Shown: positions 25,618 through 33,777 of the stretch, piece after piece
How the letters are laid out: every line of letters starts with the position of its first letter
Numbering within the stretch: position 1 is the stretch's first letter
Source: an uncultured Lachnospiraceae bacterium
Lineage (GTDB): Bacteria > Bacillota > Clostridia > Lachnospirales > Lachnospiraceae
Reading direction: 5' to 3'
Assembly: GCA_910577445.1 (NCBI GenBank)
Contig: CAJTMZ010000001.1
Span: 13,885 to 63,509 of the forward strand
DNA length: 49,625 bases
Program-made: the position numbers and the translations under genes
The notes under the pieces: model-generated
Told to the model about the DNA's origin: nothing
Databases searched by the model: none
Seen by the model: only the letters and a program-made list of their open reading frames with translations

Positions 25618-27153
25618 TCATCTTCCCTTACTCCTTACAGCCTTCCCCCTCACAATCCCCCACAAATACCCAAACTCCTCCGTCCGTCCAAACAACGCCA
25701 GAAAACTCGCATTAAACACCACGCAGATAATCACAAACATTGCCCCGAACGAAACCACCGTGACCTGTGGCATAACAAGCGCCCTGATGCCCGCCAGCGC
25801 CCCGAAATTCACGGCCACCGCCGCCAGATATTTTAAAGAATCCACGAAATATTTCTTCACCGGCTGCTGCAGAATCACCCTGTAAATAATCACCGGCTTT
25901 GTCACGTTGGCAATCAGCCCCGACACAATCGTCCCGATATAGACGCCCATAAGCCCGATTTTCTGCACCATCACGATGGAAATCACAAGGTTTACCCCGC
26001 CCTGAATCAGGGCCAGATACTTGTCCTGCTCGAAAACTCCCGCCGCCGTCTTGAAATTGGATAATACAATTCTATCACCTTTGAAATAATAATCAATTAA
26101 AATACAGATTACCACGGAAAAAGCAAGGGTTTTGCCCGTATCCTGAAGCCACAGCCCCACAAAGGGGGTAAGCAGCATGGAAAATCCCACGGCAGTAAAT
26201 CCGTAAATCCAGCAGGCCGCAAAGCGGTACACCTTAAAAATCTGGTATTGCTTTTCTCTGGATTCGGTGGCGAACAGGTTCCCGAAGCTTGAGAGCACGG
26301 AGTTGAAAATAATGTTCACCACATTGGCGATGGAGTTCAGCACCAGATTGTAATTGTCCACAAACCCGCTTAAAGTAACGTTGATAAACCCGGAAATAAT
26401 CATGCTGTCGGTCTGGAGCCTTGCCACGTCTCCGATTTTATGATACATAAGGGCTTTGGTCTTTGTGACAATTTCCCCGGTTTCCTCTGCCGAAAGCTTC
26501 TCCGCATCCTTATCCCGCAGATACGGATATCGCCTGTCCAGATAAACGCTCACGAAAATCTTCTGCAAAAGCTCCACCGCCGCGGCCGTCAGCAGGTACG
26601 CATAGTAATTTCCGGTTACAAGAATAACGACAATCTGCAAAATTACCATTATCATTTTTGTGACGGTTAAAATATTGGTCTGGATATAATTTTTCTGTTC
26701 CGCGTTTACCAGACTGTATTTATAAGCCACGAAATAAGTGCTCACTGTGTTAAACAGAAAGATAAAGTAGTAAAGAGTCAAATCCCTTGTGCCAACGCCC
26801 TCAGGCTGGTTTACCAGATAAGGCAGAAATGGGGAGACTAAAAGTCCGATTATTGCAATCACAATGCCGATGACGGCGTACGCCTTTTTGTAAAGCCGCA
26901 TGTAGGATTTGATTTTTCCGATATTTCCCTGGGCCACGGGCTTATAAAGGCTGTAGTTCATGGCTGTCCCGATTCCAAGCTCCGCCATGGAAAGCACGGA
27001 AAGAATGTTGGCATACAGCCCGTTTACCCCGTTTAAGGTATCTCCTAAATGGGCGATGAAAATGGTTCTCAGCACAAAGTTAAGAACCTGGGTCACCAGA
27101 TTTCCCACCTGCCCGAAAGCTATATTTTTTGCCGCCGACTGAACTCTTCCCAT
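25618..27153 (-). CDS. Wzx-type oligosaccharide flippase (PST/MOP superfamily)
   Basis: A 511-residue protein with 12-14 predicted helices. It starts QSAAKNIAFGQVGNLVTQVLN and continues with RTIFIAHLGDTLNGVNGLYANIL, typical of Firmicute polysaccharide transporters that flip undecaprenyl-linked repeat units across the membrane. No frame break is visible. The start ATG 27153 lies 34 bases inside the pyruvyl transferase gene, so the two are coupled. With the two Wzy-like proteins it would form a Wzx/Wzy route. Its base composition is visibly more GC-rich than the genes to its left. Confidence 0.9.
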   Translation of the reverse strand: MGRVQSAAKNIAFGQVGNLVTQVLNFVLRTIFIAHLGDTLNGVNGLYANILSVLSMAELGIGTAMNYSLYKPVAQGNIGKIKSYMRLYKKAYAVIGIVIAIIGLLVSPFLPYLVNQPEGVGTRDLTLYYFIFLFNTVSTYFVAYKYSLVNAEQKNYIQTNILTVTKMIMVILQIVVILVTGNYYAYLLTAAAVELLQKIFVSVYLDRRYPYLRDKDAEKLSAEETGEIVTKTKALMYHKIGDVARLQTDSMIISGFINVTLSGFVDNYNLVLNSIANVVNIIFNSVLSSFGNLFATESREKQYQIFKVYRFAACWIYGFTAVGFSMLLTPFVGLWLQDTGKTLAFSVVICILIDYYFKGDRIVLSNFKTAAGVFEQDKYLALIQGGVNLVISIVMVQKIGLMGVYIGTIVSGLIANVTKPVIIYRVILQQPVKKYFVDSLKYLAAVAVNFGALAGIRALVMPQVTVVSFGAMFVIICVVFNASFLALFGRTEEFGYLWGIVRGKAVRSKGR

Positions 27154-28328
27154 AATCTGTCTACTTCTTTCCCTGTTTCAAGCGCCCGCTCTTTATACCC
27201 GGGCATCACTTCCCCAAGCTTTTCCCTGATTTCCTTCTCATGGGAAAAAAGCCACTGGAAGCCTTTGGTTAAATCGTCCTTTTTCTTAAGGTTCTGCACC
27301 GGAAGCACATAATTTTCTTCCGTCCCGAACAAATCCCTGGCAATTCCCCTCGCCTTCACGGAATACCCCGCCACCAGCGTGGGAACGCCCGTAGAGTAGG
27401 CCGCAATGGTCGCGTGGGTCCTTGCCCCCACAAAAAACCGGCAGCGCCCGATAAAGCCTTTCAGCTCCTGACAGTTTCCGTCCCCGATTTGTATCACTCT
27501 TCCCGTTTCCGCGAAGGCTTCATACAGGGCATGAACCGGCTTTCTGTCGTCGTTCCTCTCCCAGACCACATGGGGAATCAGCGCAATCTGCATATCCGTA
27601 TTCCGGATAATATACGAAATCATCTCTTTATAGTTTTCCATGGTAATGCCGGATATCTTTTCATTGTCCTGAATCATGGGACTTACGTTGATACCCACGG
27701 TATTTCCGGCGGCAAAGCCCTCCGGCAGGGGAAGTTCTTTCGCGCTCAGGGTAAAAGCCGGGTCGGGGAAGCACAAAATCTCCGGGCCGTCCCCGTCTCT
27801 TCTGCCAAAGGCTTCTCTAAGCGCCTCATAAGTAATGCTCTCCCTTGCGATAATGGTATGGTATTTCCCCAAATCCTCCGCAATCTCTTTTCTTTTCAAA
27901 AGGGCCGGCTCAATGGAACAGCCCAGAAGCACCGTCTTTGTCCCCTTCTTATTAAAAGCGGAGTTTGCAAGGCGAAGGTCGCCAAGCATATTTTCATAGC
28001 AGTAGTTGTCTCCGCCAATGGATATGGCAAGGGGCACCGCTTCCCCCTTAAAAACATCGCCATAGCGGTATCTGATAAAGCTCTCCCCGTCGCCCGTCAG
28101 CTTCCGGTAGCCATAATACAGCACGTGGGCCGCCTTATGGTTTTCAAAGCGCCGCTCGCTCTTAATCTCGCACAAATCCTTAAGGGAGTATCTCTTATCC
28201 TCCTCCCCGAAGTAACTGACCAGCGTTACCTTTTCCTTTATCATGCGGCACAGGCTGTTCACGATGGCTTCGCACCCGTGGTTGCCGCTGCCGGCGTGCA
28301 TATACACTATCAGTTTTTTTTCTTCCAT
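27120..28328 (-). CDS. Polysaccharide pyruvyl transferase (CsaB/WcaK family)
   Basis: A 402-residue enzyme expected to add a pyruvate ketal from phosphoenolpyruvate to a sugar of the lipid-linked unit or finished glycan. The N-terminal MHAGSGNHGCEAIVNSL (10-26) is the family glycine-rich start. The C-terminal half has the GARTHATIAAYSTGVPTLV-like substrate block and GYSVKARGIA. Start ATG 28328 follows the GT2 stop directly (TAGATG) with GAGGGAAA upstream. Its last 34 bases overlap the Wzx gene. Pyruvylation makes a surface glycan acidic and can anchor S-layer proteins in some Firmicutes; no SLH-domain protein is in the window. Confidence 0.88.
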   Translation of the reverse strand: MEEKKLIVYMHAGSGNHGCEAIVNSLCRMIKEKVTLVSYFGEEDKRYSLKDLCEIKSERRFENHKAAHVLYYGYRKLTGDGESFIRYRYGDVFKGEAVPLAISIGGDNYCYENMLGDLRLANSAFNKKGTKTVLLGCSIEPALLKRKEIAEDLGKYHTIIARESITYEALREAFGRRDGDGPEILCFPDPAFTLSAKELPLPEGFAAGNTVGINVSPMIQDNEKISGITMENYKEMISYIIRNTDMQIALIPHVVWERNDDRKPVHALYEAFAETGRVIQIGDGNCQELKGFIGRCRFFVGARTHATIAAYSTGVPTLVAGYSVKARGIARDLFGTEENYVLPVQNLKKKDDLTKGFQWLFSHEKEIREKLGEVMPGYKERALETGKEVDRLWEEFSRRQKI

Positions 28329-29339
28329 CTATTTCCCTCTGTACTTCCTGAAATGATAAAGCCACAGGTATATCCCCGGCATGGCAAGGAACATCTGGGA
28401 TTTCAGTTGATATCCCTTGGAAAGTCCCTGATAGGCTCCCCACACCTGCATTGCTTCCTTTAGTTTCTCATGGCAGGTTTGAATATATTCCCTGTTTTTC
28501 CTTCTCTCACTGCCGGGAAGCATTGCCAGCTTACCCGCCGTCAGCATGATTCCCACAATCAGCAGGGAGGTCGCCTGGGCCTCTAACTTTTTATCTCTTT
28601 TCAGGATTTCCTCTCTGGCCTGTTCCCAGCAGGTAATCTGGTCCATGTATCCTGGCAGAAATTCCCTGTTCATCACGCCGGCCGGATTCTGGAAATATCC
28701 GTACCCCGGATAATCCGTCTCCGCAATCACCTTAAGGCCGGGCAGGAGATGTAGTAAAAACAGCATGTCCTCCCCGATGCTCAGTTCCGTCTGAAAGCGG
28801 AGGTCCCCCACCGCCTTTCGTCTGTAGAGCTTGCTCCAGCATCTGCTGTTCCCTTTTAAGAGCTGTTCCTCTAAAAATTCGGAAGGATTGTACTTCACGG
28901 CCCTGGGAATCCGGTATTTTTGTGAAAGAAACGCCTGCCACTCTTCCTCCAGGCTCCAGGCATGAAAACCGCAGCCCGCGGCGTCCGCTTTCGTCGCCAT
29001 AATGCAGTTATACAGGACCTTCAGGGTTTTGGGCCGCAGTCTGTCGTCCGCGTCCACAAAGGTAAGAAACTCTCCCTTCGCCGCTTCTATCCCCGCGTTT
29101 CTTGCCGCCGAAACGCCCTCGTCCTCGGTGGTAATCACGTGGATATTTTCATAGTTTTCCCTGAGTTTTACGCACACGGCGGCTGTGTCGTCCGTAGAGC
29201 CGTCGTTGATGATAATAATCTCCAGATTTTTATAAGTCTGCTTCTCTATGCTTTCAATACATTTTTCAAGATAATCCTGTCCGTTAAAAACCGGAACAAT
29301 CACGCTGATTAATGGTTTTTCTTCTTCCGTCCGACTCAT
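28329..29339 (-). CDS. GT2 family glycosyltransferase
   Basis: A 336-residue GT-A enzyme. It shows ISVIVPVFNGQDYL (11-24), IIINDGSTDDT (42-52), GVSAARNAG (75-83) and the DXD motif in FVDADDR (D96-A-D-D99), the standard EpsJ/WaaE-like layout. A C-terminal half of helical character completes the acceptor side. The open frame extends to 29363, but ATG 29337-29339 has a perfect AAAGGAGG five bases upstream. The preceding 87-base gap to the next GT2 gene holds nothing I can name. It abuts the pyruvyl transferase gene without a gap. Donor sugar not predictable. Confidence 0.88.
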   Translation of the reverse strand: MSRTEEEKPLISVIVPVFNGQDYLEKCIESIEKQTYKNLEIIIINDGSTDDTAAVCVKLRENYENIHVITTEDEGVSAARNAGIEAAKGEFLTFVDADDRLRPKTLKVLYNCIMATKADAAGCGFHAWSLEEEWQAFLSQKYRIPRAVKYNPSEFLEEQLLKGNSRCWSKLYRRKAVGDLRFQTELSIGEDMLFLLHLLPGLKVIAETDYPGYGYFQNPAGVMNREFLPGYMDQITCWEQAREEILKRDKKLEAQATSLLIVGIMLTAGKLAMLPGSERRKNREYIQTCHEKLKEAMQVWGAYQGLSKGYQLKSQMFLAMPGIYLWLYHFRKYRGK

Positions 29340-29426
29340 TCCGGCCTCCTTTCCCCCGCACATAAAAATACGCGTGCCGAACCCTCATCCGGTCCGCCGC
29401 CTGCGGCCAAATCCACACAGGCGTAT

Positions 29427-30464
29427 CTATGCCCGCTGCCTGCGGTAATAGACAATCATCGCCAGACGAAGCAGGCGTACAGTGATTTCCCCCGGGTGCC
29501 GGAGCGTCAGATAAAGAAGCTTATTCGCCTTATCCTCCACCTGAACCTGGGTCTCTCTCACCAGCCTTTGAATCTCCGGCGATTTACAAATAGAAAAAAT
29601 ATTTTTCCGATACCCTTCCGGGTTTCCTCTCGCCTCATTTTTTAACGCCAGCAGAAGGAAAAATATATATTCCTGTTCCACCTGCCTGTGTCTTTCCAAA
29701 AGCTCGTCTCCTGTAAACTTATCGGAAACCACCCGGAAAAATATCTCCCGCAGAAGCCGGATATTGTCGTACAAATTCCTGTCATATTTGTGAACCATGG
29801 ATTCCGTCACATAGCGGTAATGGTAATGCGCCCCGTCTGTAGCCACCAGCCGCTTACAGTCAATCAGGCCGGGGAGCATCACTGTCATATCCTCCCCCAT
29901 AATCACCTTTTCATCGCTGTATTTCATGTTTTCCGCAATCAGCTCCCGGCTAATCAGCTTCATGCATCTGGAAACCGTCACGTACCGATGCTCCCTGCCG
30001 AGAAGATTCGGAATGACCTCTCTTTCAATTGCCGCCCTGTCGTATTCTCCCGCGGGAAGCGCCTGCCACACATACTGACTGCTGCCGTCCTCCCGCTCAA
30101 TCACATAATTGCCCGCAATGATTTCCCCTGAAACACCCGAAAGATGCTTTGCCATATCGGCTATCATGCAAAGGTCTGCCCAGTCGTCGCTGTCCACAAA
30201 GCACAGGTATTCCCCGCTGCTCTCCCGCACCCCTCTTTTCCATGCGGAAACCAGACCGCCGTTTTCCTTGTGAACCGCCCGAATCCTTTTATCGCCCCTT
30301 GCAAACCCGTCGCACAGCTCTCCGCTTCCGTCGGTGGAACCGTCGTCCACAAGCAGAATCTCCAGATTTTCATAGGTCTGGTGAACAAGGGTGTCCACAC
30401 ACTGAGCCAGATATTTTTTTGTATTATAAACAGGCACAATCACGCTGACCTTATATTTTTCCAT
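29427..30464 (-). CDS. GT2 family glycosyltransferase
   Basis: A 345-residue GT-A enzyme with VSVIVPVYNTKKYL (6-19), ILLVDDGSTDGS (36-47), GGLVSAWKRGV (69-79; the usual ARN is replaced by AWK) and FVDSDDW (D91-S-D-D94). Residues 170-210 hold a GEDM motif (IMGEDMTVM) typical of the acceptor region of capsule GT2 enzymes. ATG 30464 has AAGGG about 10 bases upstream. It follows the initiating phosphotransferase with a 49-base gap, so it may add an early sugar; that order is inference. It resembles the GT2 genes at 28329-29339 and 36787-37815 in layout. Confidence 0.88.
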   Translation of the reverse strand: MEKYKVSVIVPVYNTKKYLAQCVDTLVHQTYENLEILLVDDGSTDGSGELCDGFARGDKRIRAVHKENGGLVSAWKRGVRESSGEYLCFVDSDDWADLCMIADMAKHLSGVSGEIIAGNYVIEREDGSSQYVWQALPAGEYDRAAIEREVIPNLLGREHRYVTVSRCMKLISRELIAENMKYSDEKVIMGEDMTVMLPGLIDCKRLVATDGAHYHYRYVTESMVHKYDRNLYDNIRLLREIFFRVVSDKFTGDELLERHRQVEQEYIFFLLLALKNEARGNPEGYRKNIFSICKSPEIQRLVRETQVQVEDKANKLLYLTLRHPGEITVRLLRLAMIVYYRRQRA

Positions 30465-30513
30465 ACAAACATACCCTTACGCTTCATATCCTGCATCAAA
30501 AAGCCGTGGTCCG

Positions 30514-31929
30514 TCACTTTGACCCGCGACCCGCAAGCACCACCCACACGGTCCGCAGCAAAATTTTAATATCCAGCGTCAGGGACCAACTGTCTATATA
30601 TTCAAGGTCGTACTTCACCACGTCGTCAAAATCCTCGATGTCGCTGCGCCCGCTGACCTGCCACAGCCCGGTAAGCCCCGGCGTCATGCTGATGCGCCTT
30701 CTGTAATACTGGTTATATTTTTCAAATTCATCGGCGGTAGGCGGCCTTGTGCCCACCAGGCTCATGTCTCCTTTTACCACGTTATAAAACTGAGGCAGCT
30801 CGTCAATGCTGGTCTTGCGGATAAATTTCCCCACCCTGGTAATCCGGGGGTCGTTTTCTATCTTGAACATCAGCCCCTGTATTTCATTCTGGGCCTCCAG
30901 CTCCTTTTTCCGCTCCTCCGCGTCTATATACATGGAGCGGAATTTATAAATCTTAAACCGCCGCCCGTTTCTTCCAATCCTGATTTGGGAAAACATCACC
31001 GGCCCCGGAGAATCCAGTTTGATTGCCAGCGCCACAAAGGGGAAAAACACCATCGTTATGAAAAGGCCCACCAGACCGCCCACAATATCCATCACCCGTT
31101 TAATCAAAAGCCTCTTGTAACTGCTCTGGAAACGGGTATAGGTAATCACGGAGTAGCCGCCAAAGCTGTCTATCTTGCTTCTCCCTGGCTGCGTGCCGGG
31201 AAGCTCGATGCAGTAGTGGCAGTCCACTCCCATCACGTCAAAGCCGTTTAAGATTCTCTGTATCTGCTTTTGTTTCAGCTCCGGCGCATAGATGAATACC
31301 TCGTCAAGGGCCATGAGGGTTACGTTTTCCATAAAATTGTCCCCCACAATCATAACCGGAATACCGTCAATCTCCCCGTCTTTCCCTGTTCCCGCTCCCG
31401 GGCAGGCAATCCCCACAATCTGATAGTTGATTTCCAGCGTATCCTGAAGCCGCTCCAATACCTCGTCCGCCATTTCCCTGTGGGTAATCACCAGAACCTT
31501 GATTCTGGAAAGCTCCGACCGATAATGGAGCTGCATTGCTTTTTTTATCATAAAATGGAGCAAAAAAGTCAAAGCAATATTGATAATGGGAAAATAAATC
31601 ATCACCAGACGGGAAAACACGTCCGCCCATTTCAGGAAATACATAACCATCTGCACCACCAGCATCATAATGACGTGGTATTTTGCAATTTCGTAAAGTT
31701 CCTTCTTAATGCTCCGTTTTAAAAAGTTCCTGTTCCAGTCGATAAAAAAAGTATAAATGGTACAGAAGAGCAGCAAAACAAGGCATACCTGAAAATGAAT
31801 GCCCTTATCGCCCATATCCCTGAAATTGCCAAACCGAATATAGGTGGCAAGAACAAAGGAAACTCCTATCGCCACCAAATCGGCAAACCAAAGCCCGTAA
31901 ACCTCGACAATTTTATTCTTCTGATTCAT
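30514..31929 (-). CDS. Polyprenyl-phosphate sugar phosphotransferase, initiating enzyme (WcaJ/CpsE type)
   Basis: A 471-residue membrane enzyme that loads the first sugar-1-phosphate onto undecaprenyl phosphate. About five N-terminal helices and a CoA-binding-like cytoplasmic region (about 130-270) precede the catalytic domain from residue 277. That domain contains KRVMDIVGG, LDSPGPVMF, KFRSM (329-333), DELPQF (376-381) and VGTRP (392-396). The sugar, often glucose or galactose for this long form, cannot be fixed by eye. It is the only initiating transferase in the window. Start ATG 31929 has GAGGAAAAA. A short hairpin-forming stretch and sequence shared with 47256-47312 lie just upstream. 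Confidence 0.93.
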   Translation of the reverse strand: MNQKNKIVEVYGLWFADLVAIGVSFVLATYIRFGNFRDMGDKGIHFQVCLVLLLFCTIYTFFIDWNRNFLKRSIKKELYEIAKYHVIMMLVVQMVMYFLKWADVFSRLVMIYFPIINIALTFLLHFMIKKAMQLHYRSELSRIKVLVITHREMADEVLERLQDTLEINYQIVGIACPGAGTGKDGEIDGIPVMIVGDNFMENVTLMALDEVFIYAPELKQKQIQRILNGFDVMGVDCHYCIELPGTQPGRSKIDSFGGYSVITYTRFQSSYKRLLIKRVMDIVGGLVGLFITMVFFPFVALAIKLDSPGPVMFSQIRIGRNGRRFKIYKFRSMYIDAEERKKELEAQNEIQGLMFKIENDPRITRVGKFIRKTSIDELPQFYNVVKGDMSLVGTRPPTADEFEKYNQYYRRRISMTPGLTGLWQVSGRSDIEDFDDVVKYDLEYIDSWSLTLDIKILLRTVWVVLAGRGSK

Positions 31930-31995
31930 TTTTTCCTCATCCCCGCGCTGTTTTTAAGCGCAGACACAAACTCTTCAGATTGAAAATTTTAATTT

Positions 31996-32949
31996 TCACT
32001 CTTCCTCACCCCTGCGCCGCATTTTACGGCCTATCTTCCTTACGGCTTTCCTGAAAAAGCGCCGGAAAACCATGGACGCTCCCGTACAGGCCCTCTTCAC
32101 GCCGGAAACCGGCGGCATAATCAGATAGCCATATTCCTCCAGATGGGCAAGAAGGTATTCCGGATAGCTCTCGTCCACCTCCACGCGCTCAAATCTTGCC
32201 TCGCGCCCGAAAATATCCTGCCCTAAAATCAGCCTGTCGCTGGCTTCCTTTAATAAATCCTGGTCATTGTACTCCTGATGGGCCGCCGCGACCACCTTCG
32301 TTCCGATTCGTTTGGAAACGTCCGTCTCCCGGCTGCTTCCCATATATCCGAAATGCCAGCCCCCGTCCGCCACTCTCACCGCGTTCGGCGCCATAACGGA
32401 AGCCTCCCGCAGTTCAATGATTCCGTTTTCCGGAATGCTTCTTTTGCCGAACACCTTGGTGCCGAGCCACATTCTTCTCTCCACCTTCGGGAACTCCCCG
32501 GTAATGGAAAGCAGATTTCCGGAGGTTTCCTCCATATTTAAAAAACAGTAAAACATTCTCTGGGCAAAGTGGTACACCTTCCCCGCGTCAAACTCCGCGA
32601 TAATTTTCTCAAGCGTCCTGGGATTGGGAATTTCATCCACATCGCTTAAAATAATCACGTCTTCGTCCCCGGCGTCCTTAAGCCCCCGGACAAGCGCGTT
32701 TTTCTGAAACTTGTCCCGAAGATGGGTGGTGGTATCCACCGGGGAATTATCCACCACAATATACTCAATTTTGGGCAGAAATTCCCGGAACATGTCTCTG
32801 TTTTTTTCAAAACACAGCTCCTTGGGCTCTCCCGAAAAAGTCACCGTGGCTTCCTCTATGATAAATTTGTCCACCAAAGGCTCCAGAATATGGAGCCGCA
32901 GCTTTAAAATATCCAGTTCGTTAAAAAAGGGAATGCAGTCGTATACCAT
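31996..32949 (-). CDS. GT17 family glycosyltransferase
   Basis: A 317-residue enzyme that opens MVYDCIPFFNELDILKLRLH and holds FIIEEATVTFSG, then IILSDVDEIPNP with a D103-V-D-E106 metal-binding motif. These are features of GT17, the family named for the beta-1,4-mannosyl-glycoprotein N-acetylglucosaminyltransferase; bacterial members sit in capsule and O-antigen loci. Sugar specificity is unknown. The C-terminus is very basic (several Arg/Lys in the last 30 residues), which may anchor it to the membrane. Start ATG 32949 has GGGTGGGAT upstream. It follows the DUF5672 gene after a 65-base gap with a 9-bp stem hairpin. Confidence 0.85.
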   Translation of the reverse strand: MVYDCIPFFNELDILKLRLHILEPLVDKFIIEEATVTFSGEPKELCFEKNRDMFREFLPKIEYIVVDNSPVDTTTHLRDKFQKNALVRGLKDAGDEDVIILSDVDEIPNPRTLEKIIAEFDAGKVYHFAQRMFYCFLNMEETSGNLLSITGEFPKVERRMWLGTKVFGKRSIPENGIIELREASVMAPNAVRVADGGWHFGYMGSSRETDVSKRIGTKVVAAAHQEYNDQDLLKEASDRLILGQDIFGREARFERVEVDESYPEYLLAHLEEYGYLIMPPVSGVKRACTGASMVFRRFFRKAVRKIGRKMRRRGEEE

Positions 32950-32981
32950 TTTTTATCCCACCCCTATATGCCTTTGCAGCC

Positions 32982-33010
32982 GTCTTTTGCCCTCGGATAA
33001 TGCAAAAGAC
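32982..33010 (-). other. Intercistronic hairpin, 9-bp perfect stem
   Basis: GTCTTTTGC (32982-32990) and GCAAAAGAC (33002-33010) pair perfectly around an 11-base loop, in the 65-base gap between the DUF5672 and GT17 genes. No T-run follows on either strand, so it looks like an RNA-processing or stabilising stem, not a terminator. Function is not known. Confidence 0.45.
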
Positions 33011-33014
33011 TCTC

Positions 33015-33770
33015 TCATCGCTTTCTATGTCTCCAGAACAAAAACGGCCTTATCACATCCTTGCATTTCAGCCATCTCCTTGTCCACGGATTTTCAAACA
33101 CAGGATACGCCGCATTCCTCCCCCACCATTTATGAAAGACAAAAGGGGCGTCCACCCCAAGAACCTCCGGCACGGGATGCTCGTGCCCGAAATATTTCGC
33201 CACCTCCACCGGCGCGATTTTCATGCCCGCTTCCTCGATTTTGTGTTTATTCATGCAGCAAAGAAAAATATCCTCGTTGTAAAATCCGTCCTCGTCCATC
33301 TCCCACTTAAGAGCGGCGGCGGCCGGAAAATCAAGCAGCCTTTTGCTCCTTAAGGACACGCTGTTTCCCACCCTGCACAGATTTCCGTAAACATCATGGT
33401 AACAATGCTTTTTCCCCGGCTCCGGTATTGGCCAGGGAGAGCCGATATAGTCATAGCCTAAAAATTCGTCCCGCCATTTTTCGGGATGCACCACAAATCC
33501 GTCATAGTGTATCAGCAGCACATAATCCGTTTCAATATACCTGCCAAGCTCGTAGACCATTTTGTAGTTAAAAGCGTCGATATCATCGAGCTTTGAGGTA
33601 TGCTTATAGGTAATCGCTTTGGGAAGGCTTAAGGGTTTTCTGTGGGTAATCAATACCACCTGCCCGAAATCAATCCCCCGCATACTGTATTCAAGGGCTT
33701 TAATCGTCTCATAGATTTTTACGCTGGTCATGGCCGCCAGCGTCACATTCGGTAATTGCAGCTTCTCCAT
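33015..33770 (-). CDS. DUF5672 family protein, putative glycosyltransferase
   Basis: A 251-residue soluble protein. It opens LPNVTLAAMTSVKIYETIKAL and holds VLLIHYDGFVVHPEKW (D90), FLGYDYIGSPWP and DGFYNEDIFLCC, the characteristic motifs of DUF5672. This family is found with capsule and O-antigen glycosyltransferases and has a GT-A-like look, with YDGF possibly acting as the metal-binding acid. Its activity is not established to my knowledge. Start ATG 33770 has GAGGAAAAT upstream and comes 7 bases after the stop of the GT11-like gene. The C-terminus is basic and aromatic, suggesting membrane association. Confidence 0.75.
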   Translation of the reverse strand: MEKLQLPNVTLAAMTSVKIYETIKALEYSMRGIDFGQVVLITHRKPLSLPKAITYKHTSKLDDIDAFNYKMVYELGRYIETDYVLLIHYDGFVVHPEKWRDEFLGYDYIGSPWPIPEPGKKHCYHDVYGNLCRVGNSVSLRSKRLLDFPAAAALKWEMDEDGFYNEDIFLCCMNKHKIEEAGMKIAPVEVAKYFGHEHPVPEVLGVDAPFVFHKWWGRNAAYPVFENPWTRRWLKCKDVIRPFLFWRHRKR

Positions 33771-33777
33771 ATTTTCC

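Noticed and set aside
27414..28463. Open frame of 349 codons on the plus strand
   Set aside because: It lies opposite the pyruvyl transferase, whose motifs are clear. Its product shows no family motif and is rich in His, Arg and Pro as expected for an antisense shadow in GC-rich DNA.
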